From NCBI GenBank assembly GCA_025267735.1, contig CM046311.1, positions 24,345,020 through 24,409,019 on the forward strand: 64,000 nt of DNA. Direction: 5' to 3'. How positions within the stretch are numbered: position 1 is the first letter of the stretch; the number at the start of each line of letters is the position of its first letter. The notes under the pieces were generated by a model, which was given only the letters and a program-made list of their open reading frames with translations, had not been told where the DNA came from and made no database searches. Below are positions 55,366-64,000 of the stretch, piece after piece. Origin of the DNA: Mactra quadrangularis (Eukaryota; Mollusca; Bivalvia; Venerida; Mactridae). A program made the position numbers and the translations under genes.

Positions 55366-56592
55366 TTACTTCGGAAACTTGACAGGACTTCGCGCCGAAG
55401 TCCGGGGAGGAGAGCTGTGGACACCCATGTCCTCGTCCTCCATCGACTCGATGTCGCTCATAAGAGCCTCGAATCGGTTGGAGGACGGGACAGGGTCCCT
55501 CTCCGCTTTTCTAACTCGGTCGGTTAGGACGACCTTCTTTTTGGGCGATTGCCTTTGAATCACCCGCTCAGGAGACGGAGAAGCCTGTGAGACCCGCCTC
55601 TGAGGTACACATGAGGTACTTGTAGATGCTGTCTGTGAACTAGTACTTGCTTTGGACGTATTACGTGAAAGATTAGGTTTTTGCACTGGAGTTATTTCAA
55701 GAGGAGAACATTTACATAAATTGACCTGCACAGCAGAATCAACCATCTTAACTGGTTTTGATACAACAGCTGAATAAGAATTAGTTTTGGAACTTTCTAC
55801 AAGCTTGCGTGCATCAGGAAAAGACAAACTTTGTGTATATTTAACACGGAGAACTTCTTTTTCTGTCTTCCAGACTAAGCAAGAACGGGAGGTTGCAAAA
55901 TGATTACCTCCACAGTTTGAACATTTGACATCATTAGAACAGTTTTCAAGCGGACCAGCATGAGAAGTACTACATTTACGGCATATATTCTCTCTAGTGC
56001 ATTTAGTTTCATGATGTCCATATTTAAAGCATTTGTAACACTGCATCGGGTTTGGTATGTACATCTCAACGCGAACGTTGAGATACCCAACTCGAAGAGT
56101 GGATGGAAGAATTGGGGTATCAAATGTTAAAATGTATGTGTTAGTGGGAACACGTTTACCGTCTCTGGTGGATAGAATACGTTTGGCATTTGAAACATAT
56201 TGAGAGCTAAGCTCTTTTACTATGTCTGCTTCTGACATTTCTGCAAGGTCAGGACAGCGAATGACTCCTTTGGATGAATTGAGGGTATTGTGTGCAGTGC
56301 AAAAAGATTTAATGTTGAAAAAAGATCTTAATTTAAGCAAATTATCTGATTGTTGTTTTCTTTGGACCTCGATCAGGAGTTCTCCACCACGGAGCTTCCT
56401 AACCGATTTTGGAGTTCCTATGAGTGCAGAAATTGACTTTTCAATGATAAATGGGTTCAACTGTGCTAATTTTTCATCTCCCAACGCTTCTACTACCAGA
56501 AAGCGTGGAAAAGATGATTGACTTGATTGTTCATTTGAAATGTTGGGTGATTCGTCAGACTTACGTTTTTTAGAAGAGGTTAAAGGATCCAT
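55366..56592 (-). CDS. LINE ORF1: gag-like RNA-binding protein with zinc knuckles
   Basis: 408 aa. The N-terminal part begins MDPLTSSKKRKSDES, with a lysine-rich stretch. Three zinc knuckles follow: Cys185/Cys188/His193/Cys198, Cys204/Cys207/His211/Cys218 and Cys224/Cys227/His231/Cys238. The C-terminal tail is Ser/Thr/Pro- and Arg-rich with acidic patches. ORF1 proteins of this class bind the element RNA to form the retrotransposition particle. It ends 21 bp before ORF2. The plus-strand copy at 59477 is 410 aa and nearly identical. Confidence 0.93.
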   Translation of the reverse strand: MDPLTSSKKRKSDESPNISNEQSSQSSFPRFLVVEALGDEKLAQLNPFIIEKSISALIGTPKSVRKLRGGELLIEVQRKQQSDNLLKLRSFFNIKSFCTAHNTLNSSKGVIRCPDLAEMSEADIVKELSSQYVSNAKRILSTRDGKRVPTNTYILTFDTPILPSTLRVGYLNVRVEMYIPNPMQCYKCFKYGHHETKCTRENICRKCSTSHAGPLENCSNDVKCSNCGGNHFATSRSCLVWKTEKEVLRVKYTQSLSFPDARKLVESSKTNSYSAVVSKPVKMVDSAVQVNLCKCSPLEITPVQKPNLSRNTSKASTSSQTASTSTSCVPQRRVSQASPSPERVIQRQSPKKKVVLTDRVRKAERDPVPSSNRFEALMSDIESMEDEDMGVHSSPPRTSARSPVKFPK

Positions 56593-56729
56593 GGTTGAGA
56601 TAATAATGATTCATCTCTCAGGTTCCCCAGCCACCTCGGACTCCAACAAGGGGAAGTGCAATGGAGGCGGGTATCCAGCCTCCGCACCACAGGGATACAT
56701 GAGAGATATACTTGCATGTAATTGCAAAT

Positions 56730-57330
56730 GATTACAATCAACACAATTGGCCCATGAGCCACCGCCTTCTTGAAAAGGTGTTTTGAACGTTTACACTTTA
56801 AAGAGATTACTTTAAATTCAGTAAGCCCACTCAGATCGTAATGGAGTACACATATGGTTTTTCAAATTAAGAGTATGCTAGTAATGTTAATAATTTTGGG
56901 ATAGTGCACATAAAACAGTACATGAACTTACATGAATGAAATGGCTTTTGCAAGTATGCAACAATTCAAGGGCAAGGCATGACCAGCCGATTGACCAAGT
57001 CGGGCCTACTTGGACACCCGTCTACCCTGAATCAGAGGCCAAAGTAGTGTGTTGGGAAGACTGGAGATCCCTGGGTCTCCCTCAACTACCAGGATCCTCC
57101 TTTCCCGGTTACGGGACGCTGCCCACGGCAAACGGGCAGTTTTGGTGTTGGCCATATGCCAATCATGCAGGCGCAACTTGCACCTACATAATGGGCACAT
57201 GTTTCTCCTCCTCACCGCGGAGAGGTCCCAAAAAACAGAGGAGGTTGCTCTAGTAACAAAATAACGTAAAAATCAAATGGTAAAATGTCAAGACATTATT
57301 CGTATTCAATCGTAATTTTACAATTATTTA
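56730..57330. other. GC-rich unassigned island between two LINEs
   Basis: From about 56980 to 57245 the sequence is clearly richer in GC than the rest. It has blocks such as CCGGTTACGGGACGCTGCCC and inverted pairs (CCACGGC, GGGCAG). Open frames exist on both strands, including a minus-strand one with CPLCRCKLRLHDWHMAN, but no family is recognised. It could be a piece of another mobile element. Confidence 0.4.
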
Positions 57331-57475
57331 GATGTTAATGATTAGTTGCTACTCGCCATTATGCGATAATCACCCTCGAGTCCATACTGGCCTTCGGGGC
57401 AAAGGCCCTCAGGCCATTATGGACGTCATCGGGTGATTATCGCATAATGGCGAGTAGCAACTAATCATTAACGTC
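57331..57475. repeat. 145-bp palindrome with 45-bp arms
   Basis: The arms 57331-57375 and 57431-57475 are inverse with one mismatch (GATGTTAATGATTAG... CACCC against GGGTG... CTAATCATTAACGTC). The loop itself contains inverted pairs (GTCCATACTGGCC and GGCCATTATGGAC). It lies between the minus-strand LINE and the plus-strand copies. Confidence 0.92.
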
Positions 57476-57678
57476 TTTAATATGTTTGTTCAGCACCCCG
57501 TCTCGATTTTTAAGTAAACTAAGAATTTACTTAGGGACGAATAAATCACTAGCGAATTATCCAAGGAAGAAGGTATCCTTGTGGTGCGGAGGCTGGATAT
57601 CCGCCTCCATTGCGCTTCCCCTTGTTGGAGTCCGAGGTGGCTGGGGAACCTGGGGGATGAATCATTATTATCTCAACC

Positions 57679-58907
57679 ATGGATCCTTTAACCTCTTCTA
57701 AAAAACGTAAGTCTGACGAATCACCCAACATTTCAAATCAACAATCAAGTCAATCATCCTTTCCACGCTTTCTCGTAGTAGAAGCGTTGGGAGATGAAAA
57801 ATTGGCACAGTTGAACCCGTTTGTCATTGAAAAGACAATTTCTGCACTCATAGGAACTCCAAAATCGGTCAGGAAGCTCCGTGGTGGAGAACTCCTGATC
57901 GAGGTCCAAAGAAAACAACAATCGGATAATTTGCTTAATTTAAGATCCTTTTTCAATATAAAATCGTTTTGCACTGCTCACAATACCCTCAATTCATCCA
58001 AAGGAGTCATTCGCTGCAAGATCTTGCAGAAATGTCAGAGGCAGACATAGTTAAAGAGCTAAGCTCTCAATGTGTCTCAAATGCCAAACGTATTCTATCC
58101 ACAAGAGACGGTAAACGTGTTCCGACACACACATACATTTTAACTTTTGATACCCCCATTCTTCCATCCTCACTTCGAGTTGGGTATCTCAACGTTCGCG
58201 TTGAGATGTACATACCAAACCCGATGCAGTGTTACAAATGCTTTAAATATGGACATCATGAAACTAAATGCACTAGAGAGAATATCTGCCGTAAATGTAG
58301 TACTTCTCATGCTGGTCCGCTTGAAAACTGTTCTAATGATGTCAAATGTTCAAACTGTGCGGGTAATTTTGCAACCTCCCGTTCTTGCCCAGTCTGGAAG
58401 ACAGAAAAAGAAGTTCTCCGTGTTAAATATACACAAAGTTTATCTTTTCCTGATGCACGCAAGCTTGTAGAAAGTTCCAAGATTAATTCCTATTCAGCTG
58501 TTGTATCCAAACCAGTTAAGATGGTTGATTCTGCTGTGCAGGTCAATTTATGTAAGTGTTCTCCTCTTGAAATCACTCCAGTGCAAAAACCGCCTCCTAT
58601 TCTTTCACGTAATACGTCTAAAGCAAGTACAAGTTCACAGACAACATCAACAAGCACCTCATCTGTACCTCAGAGGCGGGTCTCACAGGCTTCTCCGTCT
58701 CCTGAGCGGGTGATTCAAAGGCAATCACCCAAAAAGAAGATAGTCCTAACCGACAGAGTTGGGAAAGCCGAGAGGGACCCTGTCTCGTCCTCCAATCGAT
58801 TCGAGACTCTTATGAGTGACATCGAGTCGATGGAGGACGAGGACATGGGTGTCCACAGCTCTCCTCTCCGGACTTCGGCTCGAAGTCCAGTTAAGTTTCC
58901 GAAGTGA
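57679..58907 (+). pseudogene. LINE ORF1, frameshifted
   Basis: Two open parts (57679-58050 and the frame ending 58907) read as one ORF1 protein. A one-base loss near 58015 (CGCTGCAAGATCTTG where other copies have CGCTGCCCTGACCTTG) breaks it. The third zinc knuckle has lost its histidine: CSNCAGNFATS instead of CSNCGGNHFATS. Confidence 0.9.
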
Positions 58908-58928
58908 GTTTTTACTTTTCGTTGAACC

Positions 58929-59338
58929 ATGAGTCAAACTATACTTCAATGGAATTGTCGTGGTCTTAAATCAAATTACAACGATCTACTTCTTTTGTTA
59001 TCGAAATACTCCCCAAAAGTTGTCTGTCTTCAAGAAACATTCCTATCTACAAATGATAAAACATCAATTAAAGACTATACTCTTTATAATAAAATTTGCA
59101 CAGACACAATAAGAGCATCTGGTGGCTCAACAATTGCGGTTGCAAACTGTATCCCTCAACGACAAATTCAGATACGAACTAATCTGCAAGCCGTAGCTGT
59201 TGAAGTAACTTTGCACAGACCTATAACAGTGTGCTCCTTATATCTCCCTCCTAATTTATCTATTACTGTTGAAGACTTAGAAAATTTAACTAAACAACTC
59301 CCAGAACCATTTTTCCTACTCGGCGATTTTAATGCGCA
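58929..59338 (+). pseudogene. LINE ORF2, only the endonuclease start
   Basis: Encodes the first part of the endonuclease through GDFNAH, then reads into the 5' UTR of copy 2 and stops at about 59465. Reverse transcriptase and RNase H are absent. Confidence 0.92.
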
Positions 59339-59476
59339 TATTTGCAATTACATGCAAGTATATCTCTCATGTATCCTTGTGGTGCGGAGGCTGGATACCC
59401 GCCTCCATTGCGCTTCCCCTTGTTGGAGTCCGAGGTGGCTGGGGAACCTGAGAGATGAATCATAATTATTTCAACC

Positions 59477-60709
59477 ATGGATCCTTTAACCTCTTCTAAA
59501 AAACGTAAGTCTGACGAATCACCCAACATTTCAAATGAACAATCAAGTCAATCATCTTTTCCACGTTTTCTGGTAGTAGAAGCGTTGGGAGATGAAAAAT
59601 TAGCACAGTTGAACCCGTTTGTCATTGAAAAATCAATTTCTGCACTCATAGGAACTCCAAAATCTGTCAGGAAGCTCCGTAATGGAGAACTCCTGATCGA
59701 AGTGCAAAGAAAACAACAATCTGATAACTTGCTCAAATTAAAATCATTTTTCAACATTAAATCTTTTTGCACTGCACACAATACCCTCAATTCATCCAAA
59801 GGAGTCATTCGCTGCCCTGACCTTGCAGAAATGTCAGAGGCAGACATAGTAAAAGAGCTTAGCTCTCAATGTGTTTCAAATGCCAAACGTATTCTATCCA
59901 CCAGAGACGGTAAACGTGTTCCCACTCACACATACATCTTAACATTTGATACCCCCATTCTTCCATCCACTCTTCGAGTTGGGTATCTCAACGTTCGCGT
60001 TGAGATGTACATACCAAACCCGATGCAGTGTTACAAATGCTTTAAATATGGACATCATGAAACTAAATGCACTAGAGAGAATATATGCCGTAAATGTAGT
60101 ACTTCTCATGCTGGTCCGCTTGAAAACTGTTCTAATGAAGTCAAATGTTCAAACTGTGGGGGTAATCATTTTTCAACCTCCCGTTCTTGCTTAGTCTGGA
60201 AGACAGAAAAAGAAGTTCTCCGTGTTAAATATACGCAAAGTTTGTCTTTTCCTGATGCACGCAAGCTTGTAGAAAGTTCCAAAACTAATTCTTATTCAGC
60301 TGTTGTATCAAAACCAGTTAAGATGGTTGATTCTGCTGTGCAGGTCAATTTATGTAAATGTTCTCCTCTTGAAATAACTCCATTGCAAAAACCGTCTCCT
60401 ATTCTTTCACGTAATACGTCCAAAGCAAGTACAAGTTCACAGACAACATCTACAAGTACCTCATCTGTACCTCAGAGGCGGGTCGCACAGGCTTCTCCGT
60501 CTCCTGAGCGGGTGATTCAAAGGCAATCACCCAAAAAGAAGGTCGTCCTAACCGACCGAGTTAGAAAAGCGGAGAGGGACCATGTCCCGTCCTCCAACCG
60601 ATTCGAGGCTCTTATGAGCGACATCGAGTCGATGGAGGACGAGGACATGGCTGTCCACAGCTCTCCTCCCCGGACTTCGGCGCGAAGTCCTGTTAAGTTT
60701 CCGAAGTAA
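59477..60709 (+). CDS. LINE ORF1, gag-like, intact
   Basis: 410 aa, the two extra residues lying in a KPSPILS segment after the zinc knuckles. All three knuckles are complete (CYKCFKYGHHETKC, CRKCSTSHAGPLENC, CSNCGGNHFSTSRSC). It differs from the minus-strand ORF1 by a small number of substitutions, so the copies are recent. Confidence 0.93.
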   Translation: MDPLTSSKKRKSDESPNISNEQSSQSSFPRFLVVEALGDEKLAQLNPFVIEKSISALIGTPKSVRKLRNGELLIEVQRKQQSDNLLKLKSFFNIKSFCTAHNTLNSSKGVIRCPDLAEMSEADIVKELSSQCVSNAKRILSTRDGKRVPTHTYILTFDTPILPSTLRVGYLNVRVEMYIPNPMQCYKCFKYGHHETKCTRENICRKCSTSHAGPLENCSNEVKCSNCGGNHFSTSRSCLVWKTEKEVLRVKYTQSLSFPDARKLVESSKTNSYSAVVSKPVKMVDSAVQVNLCKCSPLEITPLQKPSPILSRNTSKASTSSQTTSTSTSSVPQRRVAQASPSPERVIQRQSPKKKVVLTDRVRKAERDHVPSSNRFEALMSDIESMEDEDMAVHSSPPRTSARSPVKFPK

Positions 60710-60730
60710 GTTTTTACTTTTCGTTGAACC

Positions 60731-63293
60731 ATGAGTCAAACTATACTTCAATGGAATTGTCGTAGTCTTAAATCAAATTACAACGATTTACTTCTCTTAT
60801 TATCAAAATACTCCCCGAAAGTTGTCTGTCTTCAAGAAACATTCCTATCTACAAATGATAAAACATCAATAAAGGACTATACGCTTTATAATAAAATTTG
60901 CACAGACACAATAAGAGCATCTGGTGGCTCAACAATTGCGGTTGCAAACTGTATCCCTCAACGACAAATTCAGATACGAACTAATCTGCAAGCCGTAGCC
61001 GTTGAAGTAACTTTGCAAAGACCTATAACAATATGCTCATTATATCTCCCTCCCAATTTATCTATAACTGTTGAAGACTTAGAAAATCTAACTAAACAAC
61101 TCCCAGAACCATTCTTTTTACTCGGCGATTTTAATGCACATAATCCATTATGGGGAAGTACATCTACGAATAATAAAGGCAGCATTACAGAAAAGTTCAT
61201 TGATAATGCTCAACTATGCCTTTTGAATAACAAGTCACCAACTTACTTACATCCAGCCACTGGAAGTTTTTCTTGTATAGACCTTACATTATCACATCCA
61301 TCAATATACTTGGATTTTACTTGGTCAGTGCTTGACGAACAATATGGCAGTGACCACTTTCCATTGTTGTTAACTTTAAACGACTCTGTCCCAGTAAACA
61401 ACCGCTCTTATTACAAATTCTCAAAAGCGAACTGGGAACAATTTAACAAATTGTGTTCCGATGATTTAACAATCCCGATTTTTTCCAACTCTTCGGATAA
61501 AGCTAACCTCTTTGCGTCAACTCTATCAAAGATAGCTGATGAGTGTATTCCTAAAACTTCAATGAAAAACTCGAATAAAATTAAAAAACCATGGTTCAAC
61601 GATGAGTGCAGAAGATCATATCGGAAACGAAAAGCAGCACTAAAGAAATTTCATATTTGCCCTACAGCTGCAAATCTAGACAATTATAGAATCCTACGAG
61701 CACAAGCTCGTAGAACATTTAAGTTTTCTAAACGTTTTCTAAACGTAAATCATGGCAGTCATATGTTTCTAAAATTAACGCCAACACTCCAATTAAAAAA
61801 GTTTGGGAAGCAGTTCGTAAAATTAATGGTAAACACAAAAAAGTTCCTACAGCTCATCTCAAACGTAAAGATTCGAGCGTAGCAAAAACTACAAAAGATA
61901 TAGCCAACACGCTGGCGGAAACTTTTGAACATAATTCTTCTTCAGCACACTATACTGAAGAATTTAAAAAGGTCAAATCTAACTCGGAAAAACAAAATAT
62001 TAATTTTCATTCTAACAACGAAGAAGAGTATAACACCCTCTTTACAATTGACGATTTAACCGATTCTATTAAGCATGCCAAAGATACAGCTGCTGGCCCT
62101 GATGAAATTTATTATCAATTTTTAAAACACCTCCCATTGGTATCTCAACATTTATTGCTCGATATTTTTAATGATATATGGATATCTGGTAAAATTCCAG
62201 ATTCCTGGAAGGAAGCTTTAATAATACCAATACCGAAACCGGGAAAAGACAATACTGACCCCCTTAACTACCGACCAATATCTCTAACTAGTTGTATTTA
62301 TAAAACCTTTGAACGCATGGTTAATAAAAGACTCATCTGGTATTTAGAATCTAACGGTATTATTACTAATTTCCAATCTGGTTTTCGAAAACAGCGAAGT
62401 ACTAATGATCATTTAGTACGCCTCGAAACATTCATAAGAGAGGCTTTTGTCAATAAACAACATGTAGTTTCAATATTCTTTGATCTTGAGAAAGCTTACG
62501 ATACAACTTGGAAATATGGTATTCTAAAAGATTTAAAAGACGCCGGACTAAACGGTAGACTACCAATGTTAATTTCTAGTTTTCTGTCTGACAGAAGTTT
62601 TCAAGTTAAATTAGGTTCAACATTATCAGATAGCCACAAACAAGAACAAGGCGTGCCACAAGGCAGTATATTATCAGTCACCCTTTTTGGTCTTAAAATT
62701 AATAATATTGTTAAGGTTATAAATCCTGGTACAGATTGTTCATTATATGTAGATGACTTTTTAATCTGTTATCGTTCTAAAAATATTCGAAGTATCGAAC
62801 GCCAACTACAACAAAACTTGGATAAAATCCAAAAGTGGGCAACAGAAAATGGTTTTAAATTTTCCAAGTCAAAAACACAATGTGTACATTTTTGTCGATT
62901 AAGAAAGCATCATAATGATCCTGAACTTTACATTTCTGGCTCAAAAATCCCTGTTGTAAATGAAGCTAAATTTTTAGGCGTTACATTCGATAAAAAACTC
63001 TCTTTTATACCACACTTAAAGTCTCTAAAAACAAAATGTATCAAAGCTTTAAATCTACTTAAAGTACTTTCACATACTGATTGGGGATCTGATTCCCAAA
63101 CATTACTTAAATTATACAGAAGTCTTGTTCGTTCAAAACTAGATTATGGGTCAATGGTGTATGGATCAGCACGTAAATCGTACTTACAAATGCTTGATAC
63201 AATACATAACCAGGGCTTACGTATCGCCCTTGGTGCTTTTAAAACTTCACCTATTGAAAGTCTATATGTTGAAGCTAACGAGCCTTCATTAAA
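60731..63293 (+). pseudogene. LINE ORF2, frameshifted and 3'-truncated
   Basis: The endonuclease is complete, but an 11-bp tandem duplication (TTTTCTAAACG twice, 61724-61745) shifts the frame and gives a stop at 61880-61882. In the shifted frame the reading stays open from the duplication through the whole reverse transcriptase (YVDDF included) to 63293. One event therefore broke an otherwise open gene. RNase H is missing because of the truncation. Confidence 0.92.
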
Positions 63294-64000
63294 GATGTGT
63301 TATGCGCATATTTTGCACATTTCTACGCACCCCGTACGCTAAAATCAACATAATAGCTTTATAAAACATCCCTAACAAACGTCCTTGAGCTACAATAAAC
63401 TTCCCTTTACCAACGCTATCATATAAATAAAACGGTTTTAAATTTTATTTTCTTAAAAAAACTGCCAGTTTTTTTAAGCCGACCGGAGATATCCGAGTGT
63501 ACACGAAGCGAAACGAGGACAGGCGATAACTCCATGACCTTTCGTGACACGCATAATTTACCTGTGTTTACAAAATGGTGGAAATCGATGGAGAAAGTAA
63601 AGAGCGCGTCAGAATAACGGAACATGCGACATTTAAGCGACGAAAACAAATATACAATATAAACTTCGGGTCATCTAGAGTGCATATAGGAGAGGAATTC
63701 GTGAGATATCTTGAGTTGGAGCTGTCAATGGCCTTGAAGATGGATGAAATCTAGCAAAATCGTTGCTTGAGAATGAGAGGTAAGGTCCCGTCGAATCGAA
63801 ATTTAACTAAGAAATTGGCTAATCAACTGTTAAGATCATTGTGCCGTTAGTGGTTCTGTATAATAATGTTGAGTTTTGACATTTGTACTGCTTATATTTT
63901 ACAATATAAAGCTTACAAAACGGCTGTATTGTAGATCGTTTAAATCATGGCGCTTCGTCCCATGACATTTCGACCCCGTCATTGTTTACAACTAAGAGAA
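63294..64000. other. right edge beyond the LINE, with one small ORF
   Basis: GC content rises and the base composition differs from the LINE. A block near 63480-63535 (GACCGGAGATATCCGAGTGT, ACACGAAGCGAAACGAGGAC) looks like a dispersed repeat or a promoter region. A 59-codon ORF is annotated separately. Confidence 0.35.
63575..63754 (+). CDS. small ORF, 59 aa, possible first exon or element piece
   Basis: ATG in context AAAATGGTGG, ending TAG at 63752-63754. The peptide begins MVEIDGESKERVRITEHAT, is rich in charged residues, and contains RVHIGEEFVRYLEL. It has no membrane segment. I do not recognise a family. The codon pattern looks coding, but the length is short and no splice signal or downstream exon can be confirmed before the window ends. 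Confidence 0.35.
   Translation: MVEIDGESKERVRITEHATFKRRKQIYNINFGSSRVHIGEEFVRYLELELSMALKMDEI

Larger units (their letters stand above)
51547..56729 (-). mobile_element. full-length LINE of the I/Nimb type, apparently intact
   Basis: 5183 bp on the minus strand. The 5' UTR is 137 bp (56593-56729), the same length as in the copy at 59340. Then come ORF1 (408 aa), a 21-bp gap, ORF2 (1228 aa), and a 3' UTR of about 110 bp ending GCGCCGTAAAACCCAAACAA then (ACAA)n. Domain order (gag-like CCHC ORF1; endonuclease, reverse transcriptase, RNase H) places it in the I group of non-LTR elements. No clear target duplication is seen. Confidence 0.92.
57573..59339 (+). mobile_element. LINE copy 1 (plus strand), truncated at both ends
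   Basis: Starts at GTATCCTTGTGGTGCGGAGG, so it lacks about 30 bp of the 5' UTR. It carries a broken ORF1 and the first 136 codons of ORF2. It stops at GATTTTAATGCGCAT, where the 5' end of copy 2 is joined. Confidence 0.9.
59340..63293 (+). mobile_element. LINE copy 2 (plus strand), 5' complete, 3' truncated
   Basis: Begins ATTTGCAATTACATGCAAG exactly like the minus-strand copy, with a 137-bp 5' UTR, intact ORF1 and a frameshifted ORF2. Alignment with the intact copy ends at 63293, after codon 851 of ORF2. It lacks the RNase H, 3' UTR and tail. Loss of the 3' end is unusual for a LINE, which normally loses its 5' end. Confidence 0.92.

Noticed and set aside
54464..55558. Plus-strand open frames over the minus-strand LINE, and mirrored ones over the plus-strand copies
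   Set aside because: They are antisense shadows of ORF1 and ORF2, repeated identically in each copy.
51541..56745. Target-site duplication of the intact LINE
   Set aside because: Only a 5-bp ACAAT is shared near both ends, which is not convincing.
56730..57572. One large inverted duplication explaining the head-to-head LINEs
   Set aside because: The minus-strand and plus-strand copies have different 5' ends (137-bp UTR against a truncated one) and unrelated flanks, so they look like separate insertions.

Overview
This is a eukaryotic, AT-rich nuclear window. Genes are split by GT-AG introns, and there are tRNA genes (one with an intron), tRNA-derived SINEs, LINEs, a Helitron, a DIRS-like relic, many short inverted-repeat elements (MITEs), minisatellites and hAT-like elements. 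The mix of repeats and the CGGCGTTAAACCCAACAAAC-type SINE tails suggest a lophotrochozoan, most likely a mollusc such as a bivalve. That assignment is an inference; no species marker is present.

Host genes. (1) Positions 914-7048 (+) hold the last seven visible exons of a single-pass membrane protein of unknown family; its 5' end lies left of the window. (2) Positions 15378-23609 (-) hold a complete nine-exon QTRT1, the catalytic subunit of queuine tRNA-ribosyltransferase (402 aa), with every catalytic and zinc residue in place. (3) Positions 30354-32417 (+) hold a two-exon gene for a basic 172-aa protein I do not recognise. (4) tRNA-Asp(GUC) is at 28987 and an intron-containing tRNA-Tyr(GUA) at 43987. 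The tRNA-Asp partly resembles a QTRT1 substrate link, since Asp and Tyr tRNAs are both substrates of the queuine enzyme, but linkage here is probably chance.

Repeat layout. From 1 to 45 kb, introns and intergenic DNA are filled with several MITE families, SINEs with clear target-site duplications (TSDs), a 31-copy minisatellite (35.9-37.6 kb), a 25-bp tandem array inside a QTRT1 intron, and palindromic elements. The best-defined small families are a 75-bp palindrome with 9-bp TSDs (26110 and 41073), an 880-bp hAT-type fold-back (39946-40825), and a 74-bp hairpin with an 8-bp TSD (11298-11371).

From 45.8 to 63.3 kb the window is almost all large mobile elements: a Helitron remnant with an OTU protease ORF and an HUH Rep domain but no helicase; a decayed DIRS-like RT/RNase H relic; one apparently intact two-ORF LINE of the I/Nimb type on the minus strand (51547-56729); and two further copies on the plus strand joined head to tail (57573-59339 and 59340-63293). 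The intact LINE ends in a tail that resembles the SINE tails, so it or a relative may mobilise the SINEs.
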